NCBI RefSeq assembly: GCF_015057245.1
Contig: NZ_SVET01000001.1
Coordinates: 62,001-126,000 of the forward strand
DNA: 64,000 nucleotides
Direction: 5' to 3'
DNA from: Pseudobutyrivibrio ruminis
Lineage (GTDB): Bacteria; Bacillota; Clostridia; Lachnospirales; Lachnospiraceae
The position numbers and the translations under genes were made by a program. The notes below the pieces were generated by a model. It had not been told where the DNA came from. It worked only from the letters and a program-made list of their open reading frames with translations, and searched no databases. This document shows, in pieces, positions 45,557 through 55,510 of this stretch. Within the stretch, counting starts at the first letter, position 1; the number at the start of each line of letters is the position of its first letter.

Positions 45557-46159
45557 CTATTCCTTCTCCCTGATAGCTTCTTCTCTTTCGGTAAGATCCT
45601 GCTCCCAAGAAGAATACTTGTCGATTAGCTTTTCTTCATAATCGAGTATGGTCGGGCTGTTTATTGTGGTACTCACATAAAACATTCCCAAAACGCAAAG
45701 CAACAATGCAATGCAAAAAATTAATAGGACTTTGTTGATAGCTTTTAGTCTTTTGATTTCTGAGGAATCATTTGTGACTTTAGCCACAACTTTTTTATCG
45801 GCTTTTTCCTTCTTAGCTTTAGATACTTTTTCATCAGAAAATGAATTTGTATCTTCTGTTTTTTCTTCTGGTGTCACGTCTTTAGGGGGTTCTTCTAAAG
45901 AATAAACAGGAGGAATATCCTCTGGCGTAAAAACCTCTGAATCTAAAAGATTCTGCCTAAGCTGAGCTAGAAAACTCATACCGATTTCAGTGGAAAACAT
46001 TCGCTGATTCAAAAGCTTTTTATATACAGTGAGCACAGCATTCTCATCGCTGTCTTTAATCTGCCCCAAGATATACTCAACTGCCTTAAGCTCTTTGGCG
46101 GCTTTTTTTGCTTTATTCTCATCATCGAAGATGTATCCACCAATATTATACTTAGCCAT
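45557..46159 (-). CDS. Single-pass membrane protein with N-terminal cytoplasmic helix domain
   Basis: This 200-residue protein begins MAKYNIGGYIFDDENKAKKAAKELKAVEYI, followed by a helical region, a Pro/Lys/Glu-rich linker, and one hydrophobic segment near residues 143-163 (INKVLLIFCIALLLCVLGMFYVSTTI). A short polar tail (about 35 residues) is rich in Glu and Lys. I do not recognise a family. It lies downstream of the MFS gene and upstream of the response regulator. An AT-rich 10-bp hairpin (46170-46195) sits just upstream of its ribosome-binding site. Confidence 0.7.
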   Translation of the reverse strand: MAKYNIGGYIFDDENKAKKAAKELKAVEYILGQIKDSDENAVLTVYKKLLNQRMFSTEIGMSFLAQLRQNLLDSEVFTPEDIPPVYSLEEPPKDVTPEEKTEDTNSFSDEKVSKAKKEKADKKVVAKVTNDSSEIKRLKAINKVLLIFCIALLLCVLGMFYVSTTINSPTILDYEEKLIDKYSSWEQDLTEREEAIREKE

Positions 46160-46226
46160 ATTAATCCTTTAAAATAATTGTATATAATTATTTTAGCAAT
46201 TTGTACCAAAAAAATCTATCTTTTAT

Positions 46227-47462
46227 TTAATTATTTTCGCAGATTTTTGCTAATCCAAATATAGCTATTATCACTCCTGCAAAAGTGACCAATGTGCCAA
46301 ACCATAAAGCAGGTGTTACACCAATAATTCTAATTAATACACCACCAAGTAAGCTTGAAAGTAAATTACTAAATGTCATAGCTATAGTTACAAAAGCCTG
46401 ACCTTTAACAGCATCCTGCTTATTCATGATTTCATCTACAAAATGAACAGATGCTGGTATGAAAATTGCAAAAGCCAAAGCTTGGAACAACATACTGAAA
46501 TATAAAAATCCAACAGATGTTGCCAAGGTTGTAACAAGAATTTTAACAAAATAAAATACCGCAGAAACACTAAGAAGCTTTTTGGTGCCAAATTTATCCT
46601 TAAGCTGATTAAAGAAAATCATAGCAGGAAGCTCTACGATTGCCTGTAGTGCTAGGAGCCCTCCGTTGCTTGCCTCGTTTCCTCCAACATTGACGGTGAT
46701 TTGATATAAGAAATTGTTTATCAAAACATGTCCAAAATAAAAGCAAACAACACCAATTAAAAATACGAAAAACATCTCATATTTACTAATAAACTTCTTT
46801 ACTGATTCTAAACTGAAACTATCTGATTTTGACTCTTCGGAAAATGGATCATAATCTTCATTAATTTCAATTCCCGAATTCTTTAATTCTCTATATATAA
46901 GAATGATTACAACAACAAAGGCAGCAGAAACAATAAATCCAAGAATAGTTACTGCCCTTTCAGATGTAAGAGTCATGAAATTTCCAACAAGCAAACTCAT
47001 TATAAAAAAGAAGAAAGACCCGCTTGCTCTGGCAACTCCAAAGTTCATTTTCACATTGTATTTTTCAATATGGAAATTAAGCGCATTTAAAAATGGCTGT
47101 ATTACTGTGGCAACCATAGCTCCAATAAAGAATGTGAAGCTAGTCCCAAAGCCCTTAGAATTTGTTCCTATAGCAAAGAATAAATCCAAGGTAACAATAG
47201 CACCAAGCAAAGCTAAAACATCTACCACGTCAAAGCTAGCAGCTTTTTCTGTCAGATATGAAACAACCTGTTGTAACACTGTAGCTACTAAAAAGGCGAT
47301 AGCAAATAAAGCACCTATCCCAACTGTGGAATAACCTCTGTTAGATAAATAAGCTGAGCCCATGCTGATTGTACAGCATACCATCATCCAGTATAGACCC
47401 TGAGCTATTATGTAGTATAAATTCAGTCTGTACTCTCTTGACTCTTTAATTTGAAAAATCAT
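46227..47462 (-). CDS. Major facilitator superfamily transporter
   Basis: This 411-residue polytopic protein has about twelve hydrophobic segments in two halves separated by a charged loop (about residues 196-230). It has a layout like the MFS_1-like (nucleoside/sugar-type) branch; no substrate signature is clear. It is divergently transcribed from the endonuclease/exonuclease/phosphatase-family gene at 47.6 kb, with an AT-rich 12-bp palindrome (47501-47512) in the shared 106-bp gap. Substrate unknown. Confidence 0.85.
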   Translation of the reverse strand: MIFQIKESREYRLNLYYIIAQGLYWMMVCCTISMGSAYLSNRGYSTVGIGALFAIAFLVATVLQQVVSYLTEKAASFDVVDVLALLGAIVTLDLFFAIGTNSKGFGTSFTFFIGAMVATVIQPFLNALNFHIEKYNVKMNFGVARASGSFFFFIMSLLVGNFMTLTSERAVTILGFIVSAAFVVVIILIYRELKNSGIEINEDYDPFSEESKSDSFSLESVKKFISKYEMFFVFLIGVVCFYFGHVLINNFLYQITVNVGGNEASNGGLLALQAIVELPAMIFFNQLKDKFGTKKLLSVSAVFYFVKILVTTLATSVGFLYFSMLFQALAFAIFIPASVHFVDEIMNKQDAVKGQAFVTIAMTFSNLLSSLLGGVLIRIIGVTPALWFGTLVTFAGVIIAIFGLAKICENN

Positions 47463-47568
47463 GTCTAACTCCTTAAAATTATTTTAATATATTATGAATT
47501 TTAGAATTCTAACAAGCTTTTATGATATATTATTAATGAATTTTTAAACATCTGAAAGGAAAGAATAT

Positions 47569-48651
47569 ATGGCAAAAAAAGTTTTAAAAACCATTCTTAT
47601 TATTCTACTAATCATCGTTCTTTTATTTGTCGGATATTTAGTTTATGTATTCGCTTCGTATTATCGTTTAGACGATAATCTAGAACTCGAAATCGAAGGT
47701 TCAGCATCTACAGATACTCTTTCAATCGGAGAAACCTATCGAATATCATCTGCAAATCTTGGATTTGGCGCATACTCTGCAGACTATTCATTCTTCATGG
47801 ATGGCGGCACAGAGTCATGGGCCTACTCAAAAGAAGCTGTGTACGATAACATCAATGGCTCAGTAAATAGCGTTATGTCATTAGACCCAGATTTAATGTT
47901 GTTCCAAGAAGTAGATATCGATTCTACAAGAAGTTATCACGTAGATCAGAAAGAACTTATCATTTCAGATTTAGCTGATGCTGATATAAGTGATGTAAAC
48001 TACATTTTCGCCCAAAATTATGATAGTCCATTTTTGATGTATCCTTTTACTCAGCCTCACGGTAAGTCAAAAGCTGGACTCTTAACAGTTTCACCAGCCA
48101 CAATAACAAGCTCTATCCGTCGCTCTCTTCCAATCGAAGAAGGCTTATCAAAGTTCATCGACCTAGATAGATGCTATTGCAAAAACTATATTGATCTTGA
48201 TAATGGCAAGCAGCTTGTTTTATACAATGTTCATTTGTCTGCATATACTACAGACCCATCAACAGCTGAAAACCAGGTTGTCATGCTCAACGAAGATATG
48301 ACCGCTGAGGTTGAGGCTGGCAATTACGTTATTGCCGGTGGCGATATGAACAAAGATATGCTTGGTGATTCATCTGCATACTTCGGAACAACTAGCGAAG
48401 CAAATTGGGCTCAGCCATTCCCAGAAGATTTATTATCTGATGACTTTAGTGTAGTAGGTCCACTTGATGAAGCAAATCCTGTTCCATCATGCAGAAACGC
48501 CGACACACCATACACTGAGGATTCCTTCGTATTAACAATCGATGGTTTCATTGTTTCTTCAAATGTTAAGGTTGAATACTCAAATGTATTAGATACAGGC
48601 TTTGCATATTCAGACCACAATCCAGTTTATATGGACTTCATTTTAGAATAA
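47569..48651 (+). CDS. Membrane-anchored endonuclease/exonuclease/phosphatase-family protein
   Basis: This 360-residue protein has an N-terminal transmembrane helix (about residues 5-27) and an EEP domain. The domain has the catalytic Glu in LMLFQEVDIDS, Asn and His in LYNVHLSA, Asp/Asn in IAGGDMNKDMLG, and the terminal Asp-His pair in YSDHNPV. Family members cleave phosphodiesters in nucleic acids, inositides or sphingomyelin. The anchored form would act outside the cell, so a lipid or extracellular nucleic acid phosphodiester is plausible. Exact substrate is not inferable. It stands alone on the plus strand. Confidence 0.85.
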   Translation: MAKKVLKTILIILLIIVLLFVGYLVYVFASYYRLDDNLELEIEGSASTDTLSIGETYRISSANLGFGAYSADYSFFMDGGTESWAYSKEAVYDNINGSVNSVMSLDPDLMLFQEVDIDSTRSYHVDQKELIISDLADADISDVNYIFAQNYDSPFLMYPFTQPHGKSKAGLLTVSPATITSSIRRSLPIEEGLSKFIDLDRCYCKNYIDLDNGKQLVLYNVHLSAYTTDPSTAENQVVMLNEDMTAEVEAGNYVIAGGDMNKDMLGDSSAYFGTTSEANWAQPFPEDLLSDDFSVVGPLDEANPVPSCRNADTPYTEDSFVLTIDGFIVSSNVKVEYSNVLDTGFAYSDHNPVYMDFILE

Positions 48652-48653
48652 TA

Positions 48654-49862
48654 TTAAGCATTCTTTCTGGCACTGCTTGAGCTTGTGCCACAGAGCTTAT
48701 CAACTGATTTGATGATTTCCTGAATTTCAGGTAGATAGTGCTCATGGTTAATCATGAGCCTATCTATTTCATCTCTTTCTTCTTGAACAATCCTACGATG
48801 ATCATCTAATCTATCCCTAATCTTCTTTCTTCGCATAACAAGTCTATGTCTGCATTCTGACATATCCTGTCTATCAACAAGGGCATTTACCTGATTCAAC
48901 CAGATCTTATCATCAGCAAGTCCGATTTCACCTAAAATTCTCTCCAATTTAGAATTGTAAAACTCAAGATCTTCGTTGTTTTGAATATATCTTTGCTGGT
49001 CTCTAAGCTTATCTTGATACTGTTCCCAAACGTATTGAAGCTCGGCTGAAGTTTTGACAAAATATCTATCTTTTGAATACTCAACCGAATTAGTCACATT
49101 AACGTATTTCATTCTTTCTACGTTGAGCATACTAATAGCCTGATTTAAATGCACAATGGCAACTTTATTTTCTCTGGCAATTGTATTCTGACGAACAAAA
49201 ACAATAAATCCGCTAACAGCGCAGATAAATAAAACTATAAACACCCAGATAGAAATATCTGCCTGGGCCGCATTGTACATAGCAAGCAATAAAATAAGCA
49301 GCGTCATAAAGGATGCAAGAATGGCAACGGCCATCTTTCTAAAGAGTTTAATCTGCCCCTGAAGCTCTTCTCTTTCGATTTCCCATCGACTTTTTTCACC
49401 TTCAAGATAAGCAAGATTTCGCTTAAGCTTTGCCTGATATATTTCGTCTGATGCAAATCGATTAATGATTTCAGGCATATCAGCCTCATCATCAGAAATT
49501 ACTTCGTATTGTTCATCTGTAATGTTTCGCTGGATTGATCTTGCATTAACAAGATTGTTTTCCAATTCGCATATACGTGACGCAGTATTACGAAGCTCCT
49601 TTGCTTTTTCCTTTGGCAGATTCTCTATAGCCTTTATGTCATTAAGATAACGAGTAACAATGCGATACTCCATCTTTTGGCGTTCCATAGCCTTAGTGGA
49701 TGCAATAATCTGCTCGCAGGAATCCAAAATATAATGTTCAAGCTTCTTTGGATCTTCCCAACTATCGATTCCTTCGATTTGGGAATAAACTCTGTTAAAA
49801 GCATCATCAATTTTAGCTGCTCTAAGTTCTTTTTTCTTTTTTCTACTTGAAAAAAATCCCAT
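48654..49862 (-). CDS. Two-TM membrane protein with flanking coiled coils (last gene of DUF5716/DUF5717-type operon)
   Basis: This 402-residue protein has long charged helical arms on both sides of two adjacent transmembrane segments (about residues 177-196 and 203-223). The N arm (about 1-175) and C arm (about 225-400) are rich in Lys, Glu, Arg and Gln in heptad-like patterns, so both face the cytoplasm with a short outside loop. I do not recognise a family. It is the last of four tandem minus-strand genes (gaps of 24, 7 and 18 bp) and would be the membrane anchor of the system. Confidence 0.8.
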   Translation of the reverse strand: MGFFSSRKKKKELRAAKIDDAFNRVYSQIEGIDSWEDPKKLEHYILDSCEQIIASTKAMERQKMEYRIVTRYLNDIKAIENLPKEKAKELRNTASRICELENNLVNARSIQRNITDEQYEVISDDEADMPEIINRFASDEIYQAKLKRNLAYLEGEKSRWEIEREELQGQIKLFRKMAVAILASFMTLLILLLAMYNAAQADISIWVFIVLFICAVSGFIVFVRQNTIARENKVAIVHLNQAISMLNVERMKYVNVTNSVEYSKDRYFVKTSAELQYVWEQYQDKLRDQQRYIQNNEDLEFYNSKLERILGEIGLADDKIWLNQVNALVDRQDMSECRHRLVMRRKKIRDRLDDHRRIVQEERDEIDRLMINHEHYLPEIQEIIKSVDKLCGTSSSSARKNA

Positions 49863-49886
49863 ACATTTCTCCCTTTAGGATATTAA

Positions 49887-50717
49887 TTAAATCCTGCAGA
49901 TTTTTATATATTCTTCTTTCCAATTATTGATAACATTTTGGATTGTTTCCTTTGACACTTGTGATGATTCACCATAAAGCAAATCATTTATAGCGCTATC
50001 AAAACCAACAATATCTTCTTTTATTGTGGACCTGGAAACAATCTGCAAAACTTCCTCTACATCGCTTCTAGGAACTTGATATTTAGCAACATACTCCTCA
50101 AATCCGAGCTTATCCTTGCCACAGCGAGCTGCGTATAAAAGACAATAAAGTGTCTGCTTCTTTTGATTACGTTTGTAGCCTTCATCAAAGCATTTGCTGG
50201 CCTCATCAAAAAAGAAAAGCTTTGCAAAAGCACATCCTAAATTGTGATAAACATCTCCTTCTACTGTACGAGGCATTGTCTTTGCAACATCCTCAGCAAG
50301 TAAAGTCTCGTATTCATAGATGGCATCTACAAGCTTGTTGCCAAGCATTAGTCTATCAGCCCTCAGCTTACGTCTTTCGGCCTCCGATTTGTTTTCAAAG
50401 GTAGAAATAATCGAAAGGGCATCCTTAATCTCTTTGTTGGAAGCGTATCCATTGGCACTTAAAATATGGCCTACAAAAATATGTAAAGGCGAATTGTTTT
50501 GCACCATTGACTGAAGCTCGCTAGCAAGCTTAGGAAACTTAAGCTCTCTGCCAATCCAATTACAAAGCTCCGTGTTCATCAGCTTAGTAGAAAGCAAATA
50601 AACATTATTTAGCATGTAATAGCTAAGCTCCTCAAGAGAATATACATTCAAAGACACTTCTTCTATGTAATAAGGTGTAGCTGCTATTGAATTTTTGCAA
50701 TAAATCAATGTACTCAT
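49887..50717 (-). CDS. TPR-like helical protein of the DUF5716/DUF5717-type operon
   Basis: This 276-residue protein is mainly helical. Residues about 155-185 (VYHNLGCAFAKLFFFDEASKCFDEGYKRN) fit a TPR repeat, and the N-terminal half (ELSYYMLNNVYLLSTKLMNTELCNWIGREL) has a compact helical domain I cannot name. It may bridge the ATPase-fold protein upstream (7-bp gap) and the membrane coiled-coil protein downstream. Function unknown. Confidence 0.8.
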   Translation of the reverse strand: MSTLIYCKNSIAATPYYIEEVSLNVYSLEELSYYMLNNVYLLSTKLMNTELCNWIGRELKFPKLASELQSMVQNNSPLHIFVGHILSANGYASNKEIKDALSIISTFENKSEAERRKLRADRLMLGNKLVDAIYEYETLLAEDVAKTMPRTVEGDVYHNLGCAFAKLFFFDEASKCFDEGYKRNQKKQTLYCLLYAARCGKDKLGFEEYVAKYQVPRSDVEEVLQIVSRSTIKEDIVGFDSAINDLLYGESSQVSKETIQNVINNWKEEYIKICRI

Positions 50718-50724
50718 AAACTAC

Positions 50725-51960
50725 CTACTTAATTGAAATAGTGTGTTCCCAGCTTTTGCCAGAGGATGGAGAAATTTCTCCGAATCCTAAATCCGTAATT
50801 ACGATAGATACAGCCACATCAGAAATAGGACTTGCTTCTATTCGAAGACGAGTGGTTCTGTTTTCTCTTTTTGGCATATCTGTTAATTCAAGAACCTCTG
50901 TATGAGCTTCCCTTGATTCTGGCCTTTGGATATAGAATTCAAGCTCTGGCTCACCATCCAAAATTACTTCACACTCTCCCTTTGCATCGTACCAGCTTTG
51001 GCCGGCATCGATAAGGGTGAAAAATTTCATAACATTATTTTCTAAAATCTTTATTGAAAGATTAAGCTTTAAATCGTTGTCGCCAATGTAAATGAAAGGC
51101 CAGTCGCGTTTGCCATCCTTGGTGTAGCCTGCATAACATGCGCCCTTTGAATAAAGGTTTTTTCCCATGAACACCTTACGGCCCTTGCAAAGTCTAGCAA
51201 GGCTGACCTTCATCCACTCGCCATCAAAGCCGTCACCAACAAGATAAACTGATGAAAACAAAGTACTTCCAAAAGTATCTGCTATTATCTCATCAAACTT
51301 TTCATCTCGATTGTCGGTAATATCTCCATGATTAACTACATCAAGTGTAATCATCTGAGGACGAGTACTTTGATTACGATTCAACACACATGAAATCATG
51401 TTTGAACCGCTGTAATCAAAAAGGGCTACGCTATATAAAAACAACTCCGGCCTCTGTGATAATGCATAAAAGTAAAAGCATTCGTTGCGGTCGATAAGCA
51501 TAAGCCTATTGGAATCTATGGATAGTCTGGAGATGATATAATTCATCAATTCCATGACCTCAAGATTTACCTGATCTACGCAAACAACAAGCTTTTCTAT
51601 ATCCCCCATGGCAGCCATAGGACCTGGAATAGCAAAAAGCTTATTAAAATATATAACCATAAGCTCTCTAGCTTGAAAGCTTTCTCCATCAACAAAAACT
51701 TCCTCATTCTTGAGAGCCAAAGTATATAAATCGTCTACAAGCATAGCCTCCTTTGTGCGGCTTTTGCTAATAGCTTCATCGCCAAAAAACCATTGTCCCA
51801 TACCGTATCGCTTAGCAAGTACTGTAGGGATGGAATAATTTTCCTCACCAAGAATCGTGCTGACTGTAGCCGGCTCATCCATATTTGATTTATAAATACT
51901 AAGAACTGTGCTTCTGGCACTAATATCTATGCCAAGATAAGCCCCCTCAGAATTTCCCAT
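50725..51960 (-). CDS. Hsp70/actin-like ATPase-fold protein (DUF5716-like)
   Basis: This 411-residue protein shows the order of an Hsp70/actin ATPase fold. A phosphate-1-like strand comes first (LGIDISARSTVLSIYK, residues 9-24). Then come an IPTVLAKRYGMGQWFFGDEA segment like the Hsp70 PSVV..VG..AK region (44-63), a phosphate-2-like loop FDYSGSNMISCV (181-192), an adenosine-like VYLVGDGFDGEWM (238-250), and KGACYAGY (272-279) as in the Hsp70 GAA..GA motif. The C-terminal beta-rich part could correspond to a substrate-like domain. I recall a related family as DUF5716; that name is from memory. ATP binding is inferred. Confidence 0.8.
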   Translation of the reverse strand: MGNSEGAYLGIDISARSTVLSIYKSNMDEPATVSTILGEENYSIPTVLAKRYGMGQWFFGDEAISKSRTKEAMLVDDLYTLALKNEEVFVDGESFQARELMVIYFNKLFAIPGPMAAMGDIEKLVVCVDQVNLEVMELMNYIISRLSIDSNRLMLIDRNECFYFYALSQRPELFLYSVALFDYSGSNMISCVLNRNQSTRPQMITLDVVNHGDITDNRDEKFDEIIADTFGSTLFSSVYLVGDGFDGEWMKVSLARLCKGRKVFMGKNLYSKGACYAGYTKDGKRDWPFIYIGDNDLKLNLSIKILENNVMKFFTLIDAGQSWYDAKGECEVILDGEPELEFYIQRPESREAHTEVLELTDMPKRENRTTRLRIEASPISDVAVSIVITDLGFGEISPSSGKSWEHTISIK

Positions 51961-51978
51961 ATAAATCCTCTTTCACCA

Positions 51979-54900
51979 TTAAATAATAGTAAATAAATCT
52001 CTTGTAACAGCATCCAAGCCCTGATAAGTCTTAAGGTCAGCAGCAAGCTCTCCTGCTTCCTCGTATAGGTTGTGGCGGCTGATACTATTCATTAGAGCGA
52101 ATCGGCCATTCTTAACATCAGGCTCTTCACTCATAACTATTGTGTCGCTCTTTAAAGGATCTTCTGAAAGCTCATCACAATAAATTTCGTATCTAAGCTC
52201 GTCACCATAAAACAGGATAAACTGCTTTACATACAATCCGTCGTACATTTCAATCATATCCTCCTCAAGAGGCTCCTGACCGTTGATAGAGTATGTGATA
52301 ACGACAGATTTTCTTTTATCAGTAGCAATTTCTATGAAATGCTTATCATACAAGTGATATTTAATTTTTAGTTTCTCATTACAATTAACAAAGAATCCAA
52401 AGTACTGGTTACGCAAAATAGCATCTGCCAAAAGCATATCCAACATGCTCATATCATCTTCATCTAGGTCTTTCTGTAGACAAAGATACTTAAGAAGAGC
52501 TATTCGCATACTTTCGTTAACTGTAAGGCCCTTTTTATATCTATTGTAAATATGTGAGAAAATCTCTCCTGGTACTTCCTTGTGCTCAGACAAATAACTA
52601 TGTGCTTCGTATGTAAGGAAAGCCTCGACAATCATTTTGTTGTTCTTTCGAGCAACATATGAATCAAAGACTTCCATTATGCCATCGCAAAGGAAATCCC
52701 TATACAGAACCTGTGTAAGAATTCTTTCAGAGAATTCCACAACATCTTCACCGCGCTCATAAGCGTTGTTGTAAATCAGCATCATGACGTCTGTTGGGCC
52801 AACATAGAATTTGATGAGATACTTAATCATATCTCCATGTACAAATCCCTTTTGTACCAAATGAGCAGTCATCAGGATAAGGAAATCATCTGTTTTTTCA
52901 GAATCCTGATTTATCATAAACTGACAAAGCTTTGTGGCAACCTCTGGCCTTAGCTGAGAACCGTTTGTGTGCTGAAGCATGTAGTAGGCTTCCTCGTATT
53001 TGCTACGGCTGACAAACACCTCAAGAACATCGGCAATCACCTCTGCTCTAAGAGATTTCAAATCTGCCTCATGCATAAAATGACGCTCTATCAAAGCATC
53101 CTCTTCGTTTTTACGAAGTACCTTGATAATCTTTGGATACATGCTACGCAAATAATCCAAAGAAATCTGCTTAGAATCCAGTAACATTTTGATGCTTTCT
53201 GAATCTTCCAGATTGTCTAAATCCATAAGAACGAAAGCCATGCTCTGTGGCGCCAATTCCTTAAGGGTATTGAAATATGCAGTAGCATCTATAACGTCTT
53301 CCTTAAAGTATGCTTCATCATCTACAAACAGATAACCATCATTATCCTCAAGGAAGAAAACACCTTCACTGCCTATGTAGTTAACATAAGCTTTATGATC
53401 TGAAACATTAGCAATCACAGGTGTTTTGAACTCATCCTGATATAAGAAAATTCTACGTATATCCGGATTGATAACGGCCAGCTTCTTTTTGAACGCCAGC
53501 TCTGAAACAAGCTTTGCAACCTCTTTATCAAAAATCCCAAGCTCCATGAGACGCTGATAACATACAGCAAGATTGTCATCCAAACGACCAAGCTTTAGCT
53601 GCTCAAGTGCAAAGGTTTCTATCGCTGATTCATAATGATCATAGGTATCACTGTCTTCTGCCCTGTGCAAAATAATATTGGCATAAAGAAGCGCTTTCTT
53701 TTCATAAGAAAGATCGTTGTTGTATTTAAAGAACATAGTAAGAAGCTGTGGAAACCTATCTACAGAATAGGTAGGCATAGCTTCCATGTATGCCTCAAAA
53801 ATACCAGATACATGAAGGTTTGCTTCGATAGCCATTTTAAACCACTTGAAGAATTTTTCTTCGATGTAGTTTGCCTTTAAAAGATATGTAACAATGGCAA
53901 GTAAAAACTGTAAATCAGGATAGATTTCATAGCAGGCTTCGATAATAGGAAGCGCTTTAGGATTGTAGGTCCTCTCAGATTCAATAACATGAATCATCTG
54001 AATAGCAATATCTTTTGAAATTGCATTTTTCTTTCTCGCCCAATTAAGTACTTTAATTGTAAGTTCATCGAAGGATGATATTAAATATGGATCCTGGACA
54101 AAAATATAGTAAGCCTCAATGTAAAGAAGAGGCGAATCAAATCCTCTAGATACCCAGTCTGAAATATCCCTGAGCTTTGCAGTAGGGTTCTTTATGTATT
54201 CTTTTCTCAGGAACATCAAAAACCAGAAAAGCCTAACATCATCAGGATGCTCAAGATAAATAGACTCTATGTTGCCAGTAAGCCTATCTACGTATGATTC
54301 TTCCCTTTCGATGAGGGTGCAAATATACAGAAGAAAAGCCCACTGCGTGCTGCTTTTATCTTCGATAGTTCGCTTCAAATCCTGAATAATCCAAAGAGCT
54401 TCTTGCTTTTGGTTGTTTGTAACATAAACCAACGCTCTCATCAAAAGAGTAAAATTGTCTTCTTCATCCTCTTCTGAAATGGAATCTAATACAGAAAGTG
54501 TTTCCTGACACCACTGGCCTGTAGTGATTTTGCGAAGTCTAAAGTCTTCGTAGAGACGACATGCCTTAAGAATCTGCATATCCTTCTTGTGCTTTTCAGA
54601 ATCTAAAGTGGCATCCTCTTTTAAAGATGATGCGATAATAGTGATTTCCTTATGAATGCCTCTGTAATCAAATGAAATCTTTGCATAATTAAGACCTTCA
54701 TGCATTCTATCTTTGTGAATGTAATAATTCATATTGAAGATAGAGCCAAGGAAAAAGTCAGATGTAATATGTTCCTTTTCAACTGACACAAAATCAGCAT
54801 CGCATGAAACTTTTATATCGATGTAGCCCCATGTAGAACGAACAATTTCTATTTCACCACGAATGTTTTCATTTACCTCGTAGTATTTGTCACATCTCTC

Positions 54901-55488
54901 CTGCACATCAAAGGACATCTTTGGCTTTAGTCCTGTAGAAACAAGGAATTCATCTACATTAACAGCAGCAATCGGAGCTGCTTTGAAGCCACGATATAAT
55001 AATCTGGTGCGTTTATCTAAATCAGAAATGAACTCAGCGAATCGGTCTGAATAGAACACAGAAACAGCTTCGCTGAAATGATTTTGAGCAAGCTCTGCAA
55101 AAGCCTTTAAATCATGAATTTCCCCAACAGAAGTGATTAAAGGTCGAGTAGCGTATGTAATGGTAAAAGGAATGTGCTTTTCAATTCCTACCGCTACAAT
55201 AATGAACTCACCTGAAAGAGCCTCTCCTGATTTGTAATTGAAATCGTCCACTTTATATTCGATACGAACGTTTTCCTTGTCAAACCAAGGGTCACTAACC
55301 TGCACGTATGGATTTGTACAATAGACTACGCCCCTGATTTTAACGTTGTTAAGACTCTTAAAGAAAAAACTGCCAGTAAATGTATCGCCCACATAGCATG
55401 TCTCTTCTATCTGTTCTCTTTCGAATTCTATATTTGGTTTTAAGTCATCGAATTTATCCTCTGATATTCGATAGATTCTTTTTCTCAA
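51979..55488 (-). CDS. Giant scaffold protein with beta-rich N terminus and helical repeats (DUF5717-like)
   Basis: This 1169-residue cytoplasmic protein has no signal peptide or transmembrane helix. Residues about 1-300 form beta-rich segments in two blocks (YVGDTFTGSFFFKSLNNVKIRG, then SCDADFVSVEKEHITSDFFLGS), like arrestin-type or Ig-like sandwiches. About 300-1000 is a long run of helical repeats of TPR/HEAT character, and about 1040-1169 returns to beta (SVVITYSINGQEPLEEDMIEMYDG). The start codon is TTG (55486-55488) with GAGGAAG upstream; an ATG closer to the RBS is out of frame and stops at once. First gene of the operon. Function unknown. Confidence 0.82.
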   Translation of the reverse strand: MRKRIYRISEDKFDDLKPNIEFEREQIEETCYVGDTFTGSFFFKSLNNVKIRGVVYCTNPYVQVSDPWFDKENVRIEYKVDDFNYKSGEALSGEFIIVAVGIEKHIPFTITYATRPLITSVGEIHDLKAFAELAQNHFSEAVSVFYSDRFAEFISDLDKRTRLLYRGFKAAPIAAVNVDEFLVSTGLKPKMSFDVQERCDKYYEVNENIRGEIEIVRSTWGYIDIKVSCDADFVSVEKEHITSDFFLGSIFNMNYYIHKDRMHEGLNYAKISFDYRGIHKEITIIASSLKEDATLDSEKHKKDMQILKACRLYEDFRLRKITTGQWCQETLSVLDSISEEDEEDNFTLLMRALVYVTNNQKQEALWIIQDLKRTIEDKSSTQWAFLLYICTLIEREESYVDRLTGNIESIYLEHPDDVRLFWFLMFLRKEYIKNPTAKLRDISDWVSRGFDSPLLYIEAYYIFVQDPYLISSFDELTIKVLNWARKKNAISKDIAIQMIHVIESERTYNPKALPIIEACYEIYPDLQFLLAIVTYLLKANYIEEKFFKWFKMAIEANLHVSGIFEAYMEAMPTYSVDRFPQLLTMFFKYNNDLSYEKKALLYANIILHRAEDSDTYDHYESAIETFALEQLKLGRLDDNLAVCYQRLMELGIFDKEVAKLVSELAFKKKLAVINPDIRRIFLYQDEFKTPVIANVSDHKAYVNYIGSEGVFFLEDNDGYLFVDDEAYFKEDVIDATAYFNTLKELAPQSMAFVLMDLDNLEDSESIKMLLDSKQISLDYLRSMYPKIIKVLRKNEEDALIERHFMHEADLKSLRAEVIADVLEVFVSRSKYEEAYYMLQHTNGSQLRPEVATKLCQFMINQDSEKTDDFLILMTAHLVQKGFVHGDMIKYLIKFYVGPTDVMMLIYNNAYERGEDVVEFSERILTQVLYRDFLCDGIMEVFDSYVARKNNKMIVEAFLTYEAHSYLSEHKEVPGEIFSHIYNRYKKGLTVNESMRIALLKYLCLQKDLDEDDMSMLDMLLADAILRNQYFGFFVNCNEKLKIKYHLYDKHFIEIATDKRKSVVITYSINGQEPLEEDMIEMYDGLYVKQFILFYGDELRYEIYCDELSEDPLKSDTIVMSEEPDVKNGRFALMNSISRHNLYEEAGELAADLKTYQGLDAVTRDLFTII

Positions 55489-55510
55489 AACATTCTTCCT
55501 CTACATTCCA

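Noticed and set aside
46170..46195. AT-only hairpin as a terminator for the MFS gene
   Set aside because: It lacks GC pairs and a T run on the minus strand, and lies next to the ribosome-binding site of the next gene.
47501..47512. 12-bp palindrome TTAGAATTCTAA between the MFS and EEP genes as an operator
   Set aside because: It is AT-rich in an AT-rich gap and contains a simple EcoRI-like core; without conservation data it may be chance, though it sits near a possible MFS promoter.
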